Source of the DNA: Bacteroidales bacterium
GTDB lineage: Bacteria > Bacteroidota > Bacteroidia > Bacteroidales > F082
Reading direction: 5' to 3'
DNA length: 32,211 nucleotides
Assembly (NCBI GenBank): GCA_017649945.1
Contig: JAGCFU010000007.1
Location: 1 to 32,211, forward strand
Shown here one piece after another: positions 16,904-24,720 of the stretch. Below the pieces are notes generated by a model. That model ran no database searches. It was not told where the DNA came from and worked only from the letters and a program-made list of their open reading frames with translations. The translations under genes were made by a program, and so were the position numbers. Each line of letters starts with the position of its first letter. The first letter of the stretch is position 1.

Positions 16904-19900
16904 TCTGCTTCCTCCTCATTCTTTAATTCCTCTTTCTCTATAGCCGCGAGTTTCTGTTTTGCCAGTTCTTTCGGTTCGCCAGTGGTATAGTTGTCGATTA
17001 TGCTTTGCAACGTGGCTTTAGCTTGGAATACATTGCCTTTGGCGACATACACATCACTCAAAACGATGAACGACATTGCCACGTCATAAGGTGTGACATT
17101 GCTAAAGTTATCGGAAATGTAAAACACAGCGTTCTCAGCCTCGTCAAGGTTGCCAAGGTTATAATTCGCCAACACCACATGATATGCGGCACCGGATCCA
17201 AATATCGATCTTTCTTTCTTCGCACATTCCTGCAGCTTGGGTATAGCCGCCGAATACTCGTGTTTGTTATATAGCGACATTCCAGCGTAATAGTTCAAAC
17301 GATTTTTCTTATACTGCCCGATATCCTTCATCTCCGCCAACTGTTCGCTTAATTCGATGGTCGCGTCGTAGTTTCCGAGTTTGTACTCACAACCCATCAG
17401 ACCATAAACAGCTTGCATCTTAACTTTCTGATTCTCAGTAATTTTAAGTACTCTCTCGTAATAAGCCTTAGCTTCGGCATAGTGATCTTCAACCTCCTCC
17501 ATGCCCGCAAGTTCCAACAATGCATTGTCGGTATAGTCGTTGTCAGGCTGCGATGCGATATATTCAAAATAAGGTCTTCTCTCAGCAATACCGAAACGTC
17601 CCATCTTCTCCAACGATGTGTAGCCGTAGTAGTTGGCTTTCAAAAGGTAGGCGCCTTTCGGGAACTTCTCGATGTACTGGTTTACAGCTTGCAGTGCGTT
17701 TTCATACTGACCTTGCTGGAAGAAATTCTCCGCTGTTGCAAATGATACGGAATCTTGTTCCGTCACGCTTGTCGCTATGCCTTTCTCTTCGGTATATTTG
17801 TAGAATTCAGCGGTTTTGTTTTCTTCCATGTAGATATTTCGCATGATGTTAAGCGCCTCACGCGACTCCTCGGTATTCGGGTAGTTGTCGATAACCTTTT
17901 TCAGCGCCGTCAATGCCTCAGGATATTGGTTGTTGTTGTAATACAACATTCCTATCTTCATCTGGCCTTGGCGTGCGTATGCCGAGCGTGGACGTTCGCT
18001 CACCAGTTGTGAGAACGCTGCTATCGCAGAACGTTCGTCGTTAGTGCTCAGATGTGCCATTCCGGTCTCGTACATCGCTTTGTCATAGAACGACGATGTC
18101 TTGTAACTCTTCGTAAGGTCGCTCATGCACTGCACCTTGGCATTGGTATTTCCAAGAGCTCCATAACCCATACCTTGCTGGAACAAAGCATAGTCGCCGT
18201 TTTTCTTGTCGAGTTTCACGGAGTTGGAATACGCCACAATCGCCTTCTGGTAGTTACGTTCCATGAAATAGCAGTCGCCGATGCGCATCCAGGCATCCGA
18301 CTCATATTCCTTGTCACCCTTCGCCATATTCACGAAATAGCTGTAATTCTTGACAGCTGCCGGAAAATTTCCTTTGTAATATGCGATATAACCAAGATTA
18401 TAGTATGCCAACGGAAGCAACTCCGACTGTCCCGAACCTTCTGATTTCAAGAACGCCATGTAATAAGTCTCTGCGTGGGTGTTTTCCTTTTTCTGAAGAT
18501 AGCTGTCGGCGAGCCAGTAAAAGGCCTCTGCCTTCATTCCCGGCTCAACGTATTTATTGTTGACAGTCTTGTTAAGGTACTCGATGGCATTATCGTAATA
18601 CATAGCAATATAGCTCTCAATGCCGATGTTGTATGTCAGCTGAGCATATGTTTTCTGCATCTCGGTGTTCAAATCGGGATATTTTTCCAGAGCCCTGATA
18701 GCTTTGTAGTAGTCTTTGTTGTTGAGATAGAGATGGATTATCATCGTCTGTGCCTCTTCTTTCCTCGGCGATGCAGGGTTTTTGTCAATATAATCCTCGA
18801 GCTGTGCCACGGCTTCGTTGAATGGGTCGACGCCGCTGATGAAACTCAGTTTCGCGTAGTTGAACAGAGCGTCTTCGCTGATTTCATGGTCAAAGTCGTC
18901 TTTATATGCCGCGAGATATGCGTTGCGCGCGAATTTGTCTTGTTTCGTCTTAATGTAGCACTTGGCAAGGTAATACGAGGCCTGCTGTGCGAGTGCGTCG
19001 TCGTTTTTCTTGCGTGTGGCGTTCTGGAAATTGGTGATGGCTCCTTCAAAATCCGATTGTTTCATCTTGCAGAAGCCGATTCTGAACTCCACCTCGCGAG
19101 GGAACGCCCTATGTGTGCTTTCTCTGGCGATGTTATAGTAGCTGAGAGCCTTCTCATAATCTTTCTGCTGGTACCACGACTCTGCTATTATCAGAGCCAA
19201 GTCCACTTTTTTCTGACCTTTGGCGTTCTCGAGCACGTTGTCGGCGTAGTCAGTCACAGTGGTGTAGTTGCCGTCGACATAGTCAATCTGCATCATGTAA
19301 AGCGGAATGATATCTTTATATTTCGGCGACTCAACTATCTTCTGAAAATTGTATTTCGCATCATTATAATTCTTATTAACATATTGAATATGAGCGTAAT
19401 AGTAGCGTGCATCGTCTTTATAAGGACTCTCAAGGAATATCGCCTTATAGAACAGAGGCGCAGCCTTCTCCATATCGTTGATCTGATAATATGCGAGGCC
19501 TTTCTTGAAGTAGAATTCGGCTTTTTCGTTCTCTGAGAGGCATTCTTCGTTCACTGCCTCGTATTTTTTCACCGCGTCGCGATATTTCTTGTTTTTGAAT
19601 AGGGTGTTAGCATAGAGGAAATCGGCTCTCGTGGCGAATATGCTTGTCGGGTTCTCTTTCGAGAAAAGCATGAGCTGCTGTTCGCCTGCGTCCATATACG
19701 ACGAGCAAGCTGCCTCATAAAACTTCGCCTCGACGGTCTTCTGGTTGTTCTTACCTTCAGTCAGTTCGATATATTTATGGAAAAGTTCCGCCGCCGAGCT
19801 GTAATTCTGGTTGTCGAACAGTGTCTTTGCCTCGTCGAGCACCGACTCCGGCTCATAGTCACCGACTCTCTTCTGTGCTGATAATGAAGAAGTTACAACA

Positions 19901-19944
19901 ATAAAAAATATGATTAAAGCAAATATTTTTCTATTAAGAGACAT
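16900..19944 (-). CDS. Large exported tetratricopeptide-repeat protein
   Basis: 1014 residues from MSLNRKIFALIIFFIVV. The signal peptide ends SSLSAQ, with no lipobox cysteine, so the protein is periplasmic or associated with the outer membrane. Nearly the whole chain is repeated 34-residue helix pairs with TPR spacing, for example AEFYFKKGLAYYQINDMEKA, WMRIGDCYFMERNYQKAIVAY and AYARQGQMKIGMLYYNNNQYPEAL. TPR solenoids are protein-binding scaffolds. The longer start at 20040 adds 32 residues that do not resemble a signal peptide and precedes the likely promoter at 19968-19975. The beta-barrel gene follows with a 4-nt overlap, so I infer that the two proteins interact. The function is unknown; some T9SS or gliding components (PorW/SprE) are also TPR proteins, but I see no specific match. 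Confidence 0.82.
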   Translation of the reverse strand: MSLNRKIFALIIFFIVVTSSLSAQKRVGDYEPESVLDEAKTLFDNQNYSSAAELFHKYIELTEGKNNQKTVEAKFYEAACSSYMDAGEQQLMLFSKENPTSIFATRADFLYANTLFKNKKYRDAVKKYEAVNEECLSENEKAEFYFKKGLAYYQINDMEKAAPLFYKAIFLESPYKDDARYYYAHIQYVNKNYNDAKYNFQKIVESPKYKDIIPLYMMQIDYVDGNYTTVTDYADNVLENAKGQKKVDLALIIAESWYQQKDYEKALSYYNIARESTHRAFPREVEFRIGFCKMKQSDFEGAITNFQNATRKKNDDALAQQASYYLAKCYIKTKQDKFARNAYLAAYKDDFDHEISEDALFNYAKLSFISGVDPFNEAVAQLEDYIDKNPASPRKEEAQTMIIHLYLNNKDYYKAIRALEKYPDLNTEMQKTYAQLTYNIGIESYIAMYYDNAIEYLNKTVNNKYVEPGMKAEAFYWLADSYLQKKENTHAETYYMAFLKSEGSGQSELLPLAYYNLGYIAYYKGNFPAAVKNYSYFVNMAKGDKEYESDAWMRIGDCYFMERNYQKAIVAYSNSVKLDKKNGDYALFQQGMGYGALGNTNAKVQCMSDLTKSYKTSSFYDKAMYETGMAHLSTNDERSAIAAFSQLVSERPRSAYARQGQMKIGMLYYNNNQYPEALTALKKVIDNYPNTEESREALNIMRNIYMEENKTAEFYKYTEEKGIATSVTEQDSVSFATAENFFQQGQYENALQAVNQYIEKFPKGAYLLKANYYGYTSLEKMGRFGIAERRPYFEYIASQPDNDYTDNALLELAGMEEVEDHYAEAKAYYERVLKITENQKVKMQAVYGLMGCEYKLGNYDATIELSEQLAEMKDIGQYKKNRLNYYAGMSLYNKHEYSAAIPKLQECAKKERSIFGSGAAYHVVLANYNLGNLDEAENAVFYISDNFSNVTPYDVAMSFIVLSDVYVAKGNVFQAKATLQSIIDNYTTGEPKELAKQKLAAIEKEELKNEEEAE

Positions 19945-19967
19945 ACAGATAATTTTTTGCGAATTTA

Positions 19968-19975
19968 CAAAAATA
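19968..19975 (-). promoter_or_regulatory. -7 promoter element for the TPR/beta-barrel gene pair
   Basis: The minus strand reads TATTTTTG, matching TAnnTTTG, 23 nt before the chosen ATG at 19944 and after the 3' end of rnpB. It supports the downstream start. Confidence 0.5.
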
Positions 19976-20044
19976 AAACGAATTTTTTGCAGAAATATTA
20001 TAAAAATTTTGCCTCTGAATTCCGAAGAACCCAAAGGCAAAAAA

Positions 20045-20387
20045 GAAAGGCATAAGCGGGATTCTGTATTTGATTGTCATTTCTCTAATCCTGACGTCAC
20101 CGTAAGGATTTAGCAACCTACCCTCCCGGCTCGGACGAGCAGCCCTCAACCGCCGGTATATTTGGTTTTGCAGCCCATAAGGTTTACCTCATTGCCATGT
20201 CACCACGGCAATGCGTGAGCTCTTACCTCGCGTTTTCACCCTTACCCTTCGACAAACTCAGGGCGGTAATTTTCTGTGGCACTTGCTGTCGCCGTCTCCG
20301 ACGCCTTCCCGTTAGGAAGTATGGTGCTCTGCGCTGTCCCGACTTTCCTCACGCAGACTCATCGTCTGCCCGCGACAATCGCCTTTC
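20045..20387 (-). ncRNA. rnpB: RNase P RNA (class A)
   Basis: 343-nt catalytic RNA that cleaves 5' leaders from tRNA precursors. On the minus strand, helix P1 is GAAAGGC (20387-20381) with GCCTTTC (20051-20045), and P2 is GATTGTC (20380-20374) with GACAATC (20078-20072), both perfect. Conserved blocks are GAGGAAAGTCGGGAC, GGTAAGGGTGAAAA, GAGGTAAGAGCTCAC, GGTAAACC, GGGAGGGTAGG and the 3' ACAGAATCCCGCTTAT (20067-20052). A -7 box ends 6 nt before P1, and six T residues follow the 3' end. Helix P12 is capped by a 19-nt dispersed repeat (20245-20263). It is transcribed in the same direction as its neighbours but has its own promoter. Confidence 0.95.
20245..20263 (-). repeat. Palindromic dispersed repeat forming RNase P RNA helix P12
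   Basis: On the minus strand CCCTGAGTTTGTCGAAGGG, a near-identical form of the widespread repeat CCCTGAGCTTGTCGAAGGG. It falls exactly between the conserved ACCG and GGTAAGGGTGAAA blocks, the P12 position in class A RNase P RNA. CCCT can pair with AGGG, flanked inside by tandem G-A positions. Confidence 0.7.
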
Positions 20388-20393
20388 AAGCTG

Positions 20394-20401
20394 CAAAAAT
20401 A
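20394..20401 (-). promoter_or_regulatory. -7 promoter element for rnpB
   Basis: The minus strand reads TATTTTTG, matching TAnnTTTG, with 6 nt between the box and the first base of P1 (20387). That spacing fits a start point at the mature 5' end. The box lies in the 23-nt gap after the exonuclease gene. Confidence 0.65.
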
Positions 20402-20410
20402 CAAAAAAAA

Positions 20411-21814
20411 TTAAATCTTAAACGTTTCTCCCGCTTCAGGAATAACAATATTTTTGAATCCGTTGTTTTTTTTGAGGTATTTGGCATATTTCTGCTGCAC
20501 CTGCTCCTCGCCGTGCACTATAAACACCTTCTTCAGCTTATCCGGGTTCTGGCACTTCAAATATTCCGCCATCTCGCTGTAATCGCCGTGTCCGCTGAAA
20601 GCGTCGATGCTGTAGACTTCCGCATTGACATGATGTGGCATGCCGAAGATGGAGATGTCCTTCTCCCCTGCCACGATGCGCGCGCCAAGGGTCGTCGGGG
20701 CACAGTAACCTACCGAGAGCACCGAATTTTTCGGGTTGTCGATATTATTTGCCAAATGGTGTTTCACGCGTCCGGCCTCCATCATGCCCGATGACGAGAT
20801 AATGATACACGGCTGCTTCATCTCGTTCAACGCCTTGCTCTTCGCCACATCGGTGATGTAACGCAGACTGTTGAACCCAAACGGGTCGTCGTCATATCTG
20901 AGCACTTCCGCCACGTCTTTATTAAACTCGTTGAGGTGCATTCTGAAGATGTCAGTGGCATTGGTGGCAAGCGGACTGTCGACATAAACAGGTATGCGCG
21001 GCAACTTTCCGGAATTGTAGAAATTATTGAGGATATACACTATCTCCTGCGTCCTGCCGATGGCAAACGATGGGATGATGAGTTTGCCTTTCTTCTCAAC
21101 ACAAGTGTGCTGGATAATTTTCAGCAGTTCTTCTTCAGCACCTTCCTTCTCCTTATGTAGCCTGTCGCCGTAAGTGCTTTCGGTAATGATATAATCGCAC
21201 TGTGGAAAAGCATTCGGCGCTTTGAGCAGATAGCTGTTGTAACGGCCTATGTCGCCTGTATATCCTATCTGCGTGATATGTCCGTTCTCGTCAATCCTGA
21301 TGGTGGCACAAGCACTGCCGAGCATGTGCCCGGTGTTGTAAAACTTCACGGAGATATTGTTGTCGATGTAAAAACGGCGGTTCACCTCCGTGGTGATAAA
21401 CAACTCCATACACTCACGGGCGTCTTTCTCCGTGTAGATAGGCTCCACACGTTTCAAGCCCTGACGCGAGCGTTTCTTGTTAAACCAGTGTGTATCGTTT
21501 TCCTGTATGAAGCCGCTGTCGGGAAGCATTATAGAGCACAGCTCGCGTGTCGCGGGAGTGCATATCACCGAACCACGGAAGCCTCTCTTATAAAAATAAG
21601 GTATCAGCCCCGAATGATCGATGTGCGCATGCGTCAGGATGATACAGTCGATCTCCGACGGTTCCACCATGGTGTTACGGTTCATTGCGTCGGTCTCTAA
21701 ACCCTTGCCCTGAAACATACCGCAGTCAAGCAAAAGCTTCTTGCCTTTTTCAGTTACGATGAGATGCTTGCTGCCAGTGACTTCGCGCGCTGCGCCTATA
21801 AACTTGAGCTTCAT
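20411..21814 (-). CDS. Metallo-beta-lactamase/beta-CASP RNA exonuclease
   Basis: 467 residues. The metallo-beta-lactamase core has motif 2 HAHIDH (62-67), motif 3 TGHMLGSA (H163) and motif 4 GYTGDIG (D188). The beta-CASP part has motif A TESTYGD (E212) and motif B SGHGD (H409), and a final IVHGE (H434) completes the two-zinc site. This is the CPSF73-like RNA-nuclease group. The short form without KH or extra N-terminal domain is typical of bacterial MBL-fold proteins with an RNA specificity domain; the substrates are not defined. Its ATG overlaps the stop of the upstream protease gene (TAATG), so it may be read from the protease transcript, and rnpB follows closely. Confidence 0.92.
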   Translation of the reverse strand: MKLKFIGAAREVTGSKHLIVTEKGKKLLLDCGMFQGKGLETDAMNRNTMVEPSEIDCIILTHAHIDHSGLIPYFYKRGFRGSVICTPATRELCSIMLPDSGFIQENDTHWFNKKRSRQGLKRVEPIYTEKDARECMELFITTEVNRRFYIDNNISVKFYNTGHMLGSACATIRIDENGHITQIGYTGDIGRYNSYLLKAPNAFPQCDYIITESTYGDRLHKEKEGAEEELLKIIQHTCVEKKGKLIIPSFAIGRTQEIVYILNNFYNSGKLPRIPVYVDSPLATNATDIFRMHLNEFNKDVAEVLRYDDDPFGFNSLRYITDVAKSKALNEMKQPCIIISSSGMMEAGRVKHHLANNIDNPKNSVLSVGYCAPTTLGARIVAGEKDISIFGMPHHVNAEVYSIDAFSGHGDYSEMAEYLKCQNPDKLKKVFIVHGEEQVQQKYAKYLKKNNGFKNIVIPEAGETFKI

Positions 21815-24639
21815 TATCTTAACACATTCAAAATCTTAACAATATTACCTTTTTCTGTCATGATTCCGACCACGTACATTCCGTTTTCAAACGTGCTCAT
21901 ATCAATCACAACTTCATCATTATCAACAATTTGAGTCATCACAAGCTGACCCATCATGTTGTACACCGAGACCTGCTGCATCGTCTCAGCCTTGATATTC
22001 ACCATGCCTGATGTAGGGTTAGGATAAATAGCCACATTCTGTGCCACATCCTCGCCAACACCAGTGTAATCGTGGACTTCCACCTCAATCTGGACATAAT
22101 CCGACTGGCAGTCATTCTGGTAGAAAGCAATGATTCTGTAGAAATACAGACCTGGTTCACTGACAACGTCGTAGCATTCATAATGGTTTATCGACGGTGT
22201 ATTGACAATGCGCTGGACCAGCTTATATTCGATATTGTCATTACTTCTATAAACCTCAAATCTATCGAGAGTATACTCATATGCCACTCTATCCCACGAC
22301 AGATGGGCACCGATCTCGCCGTTATCGTAATAGCTTCTGCCCATAAAACGCGATGGTGCCGGACAAACAATCGGCTGCGGCTCGTTCACAATCACCAAGA
22401 CTGTTGATGAAGCCGTCGTCAAACCGTCGTCAACAGTAACAGTGTATTCTATTTCGCCTGCTTCAGTCGGAGTAGCTGTAGTCGTCTGACCGTAAGGATC
22501 TGTAATTGTCTCATTCGGATACCATGAGTATGAATAATTGCCTGTTCCTCCTGAAGCGTTAGCCGACAGCGTTGTTGACTCGCCAATGATTATTGTCTCA
22601 GGATCTGCCAAAGCAATAACCAACAACGGCGTGATTGTTCCGCTGGTTACAGTAATTTCCGTAACGAAAGTCTTCTTGTTGTATCCGAAGACTGTCAAAG
22701 TGGCAGTGCCATCTGTTCCTATAGCGTCAAAACTTATATCAGCTCTGTCATTGTTCACGACCGTCGAACCGAGAATTTCTCCATTGTATGACAAAGTGGC
22801 AATAGCACCGTCAGCATTCGTCGCGGTCACCGTTATAGTAGTGGCATCAGGGCTAATGGTGCTTGGGCAAGAGACAGTCATCTCCGAAGGTACCATGTTA
22901 CGCAATGTCAAAGTCGGATCGCCAAACAAAATCCATGTGTTGTACGTTCCTTTGTTTGCATTCTGGCTTGCGCCCAAGTCCAAAACTTTCATGCTGCCGT
23001 TTATCGACACACCACCCATGGTACGCTTGATGTTGTTGTTATACGATTCAACCAAGATATCGTTCATCTCATCCTGACCGTACATCGGTGGCTGCCATGG
23101 CTGCTCAATATAAGAGAACATTCCGCCTATGGCACCCGTCGGATTGCCTGTGCTGTTGTTGGTAGCACGCATCCAAGCTTCAGCGAAACATGGTCCGCTA
23201 TGGTCATATTTTCCATTAAGACAGGCGACTGAAATGATATATGGCAACTTGTAATCATTAGTTAATTGGTTGACATGTGAGTTGCTGTAGCTGAAAACGC
23301 CCCACAATGTAATATTGCCGTGGTTGCAGTAGTTTATGATGCTCACACCTTCATTGATGTGCTGGCTCACTGTCGCCGCACTCGCGGTAACGCCAGAAAC
23401 ACCCTGATAGTCACGATGCACCTCGGTATAGTTGTAATCCAACAGATCATCTCTGATATTGTCGATGTGCTCATAGTCAGCCTCACCATAATGACCGCCG
23501 CCGGCACCTTCATTCTTGCTGACGCCCTGTCCCACTGTAAGCCATGTGGCAGTCTCATCCAAATCTCTTTCATAATTCAACACCTTGTTGACGTGGTTTG
23601 TAACCTGTGCCTCAGTTTCACAGCAGAAACGGCCAACTATCACCTCGTTGTAATAATCGTTGCCGGCCAACTGTCCGTATTGCACATCGCCATAGCCTGA
23701 ATAGCCATTACTTCCAGAACCTGCCGAGATATACACACCCGGAATCTGAGCTACATCGCCAACCAAAAGAATATCGGTCATATTCGGATGAGCGGCGTAA
23801 TAAGTCTGGATATACGATTTAATAGCTACTGCTGTTGTACCGGTTTCACTCGTTCCAACTATAGTAGTCGGACGTCCGGTCTGTCTCTTCCAAGTTACGA
23901 ATGGCTCCATCGCCGTCATGAAAGCGTCATGGCAGATGATGAGCAACTCGCCGTTTTCCTCGATAGCAGTGTATCTCGACATTGACTCGGCGTAATTGAT
24001 GTAACGACTCTCGTACATCGTCTTGAACTCAGGGTCTAAACTCGTTGATTTTGAACGGTTTGCAATGACATTTCTATCATCTTCACCGATCTTCTCCATC
24101 TTCAAGGTGAAATGTGTGTAAACTCTGAGGGTCTTCGTCACAGCATTATATAAATAAGGTGTGACCATCATATTCTGACCTCTCACATCACGATGGATGT
24201 AAGGCTCGTCAAGTTTGGCAATCGATGCAGGATAGAACGCATCTTTTTGATACATAGCGCCATAGGTGTAAGGGACGTCTTCCGGATTGATGCTTCTCGG
24301 AAAATCACCTTTTGATGGCGCCACCTCAATATTCTCATAGTCAACATATTGGGCATCAACGACTTCAACAGTCATCAAGGCATTGTCACCGATGACAGCA
24401 GGAATCACGATACTTGGGACATCCGGCTCGCCTGCCTCCGCCAACCGCATCATTTTAGCGTTTGTTATGACGACAGCGTCACCGTTTGGCGTCACGACAT
24501 CATTTTTAACGAAACCATTCACATTGATTTCGACTTTAATCTCATTCTCTGACGATGAAATCAGACGGTGATTCCATCCTTGTGCAATAGCTAACTGCAT
24601 GCACAGCAAACTAACAGCTAATAAAAACAATCTTTTCAT
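21814..24639 (-). CDS. Arg-gingipain-like C25 cysteine protease with PKD and T9SS C-terminal domain
   Basis: 941 residues from MKRLFLLAVSLLCMQLAIAQ (signal peptide). The first ATG at 24690 is rejected because it precedes both the promoter box and the signal peptide. A propeptide covers about 20-225. The catalytic domain (about 230-585) has INYCNHG with H440 and ISVACLNG with C473, 33 residues apart exactly as H211 and C244 of RgpB. GEADYEH places D388 at the position of RgpB D163, the arginine-pocket aspartate. QDEMNDIL, IKRTMGGVSINGSM and WILFGDPTL are also Rgp-like. Then come an IgSF domain (about 587-670), a PKD domain (about 675-752), a FnIII-like domain (about 760-858) and a T9SS type-A domain (YPNP to the end). 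Likely a surface or secreted trypsin-like protease cutting after Arg. A -7 box lies 22 nt upstream; no terminator separates it from the exonuclease gene. Confidence 0.93.
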   Translation of the reverse strand: MKRLFLLAVSLLCMQLAIAQGWNHRLISSSENEIKVEINVNGFVKNDVVTPNGDAVVITNAKMMRLAEAGEPDVPSIVIPAVIGDNALMTVEVVDAQYVDYENIEVAPSKGDFPRSINPEDVPYTYGAMYQKDAFYPASIAKLDEPYIHRDVRGQNMMVTPYLYNAVTKTLRVYTHFTLKMEKIGEDDRNVIANRSKSTSLDPEFKTMYESRYINYAESMSRYTAIEENGELLIICHDAFMTAMEPFVTWKRQTGRPTTIVGTSETGTTAVAIKSYIQTYYAAHPNMTDILLVGDVAQIPGVYISAGSGSNGYSGYGDVQYGQLAGNDYYNEVIVGRFCCETEAQVTNHVNKVLNYERDLDETATWLTVGQGVSKNEGAGGGHYGEADYEHIDNIRDDLLDYNYTEVHRDYQGVSGVTASAATVSQHINEGVSIINYCNHGNITLWGVFSYSNSHVNQLTNDYKLPYIISVACLNGKYDHSGPCFAEAWMRATNNSTGNPTGAIGGMFSYIEQPWQPPMYGQDEMNDILVESYNNNIKRTMGGVSINGSMKVLDLGASQNANKGTYNTWILFGDPTLTLRNMVPSEMTVSCPSTISPDATTITVTATNADGAIATLSYNGEILGSTVVNNDRADISFDAIGTDGTATLTVFGYNKKTFVTEITVTSGTITPLLVIALADPETIIIGESTTLSANASGGTGNYSYSWYPNETITDPYGQTTTATPTEAGEIEYTVTVDDGLTTASSTVLVIVNEPQPIVCPAPSRFMGRSYYDNGEIGAHLSWDRVAYEYTLDRFEVYRSNDNIEYKLVQRIVNTPSINHYECYDVVSEPGLYFYRIIAFYQNDCQSDYVQIEVEVHDYTGVGEDVAQNVAIYPNPTSGMVNIKAETMQQVSVYNMMGQLVMTQIVDNDEVVIDMSTFENGMYVVGIMTEKGNIVKILNVLR

Positions 24640-24660
24640 AGTGTCAAATGATATTTTTTG

Positions 24661-24668
24661 CAAATATA
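24661..24668 (-). promoter_or_regulatory. -7 promoter element for the 941-residue protease
   Basis: The minus strand reads TATATTTG, matching TAnnTTTG, 21 nt before the ATG at 24639. It lies directly downstream of the upstream gene's terminator hairpin, within a cassette that also occurs at 28262-28302. Confidence 0.6.
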
Positions 24669-24671
24669 AAT

Positions 24672-24701
24672 AAAAAAAGGACGCCGACAATCGACGTCCT
24701 T
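24672..24701 (-). terminator. Terminator of the 1160-residue Rgp-like gene
   Basis: AAGGACGCCGA (24677-24687) and TCGACGTCCTT (24691-24701) form an 11-bp hairpin with a 3-nt loop. On the minus strand it ends in a run of seven T (24678-24672). It lies about 20 nt after the stop at 24721. Confidence 0.88.
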
Positions 24702-24720
24702 CATTATTTTTTCAAAAGTC

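Noticed and set aside
18475..19536. Long open frame on the + strand (353 codons) inside the TPR gene
   Set aside because: It is antisense to a well-supported TPR protein; its translation is Val/Leu/Phe/His-rich with no domain pattern, as expected for the complement of a helical coding region.
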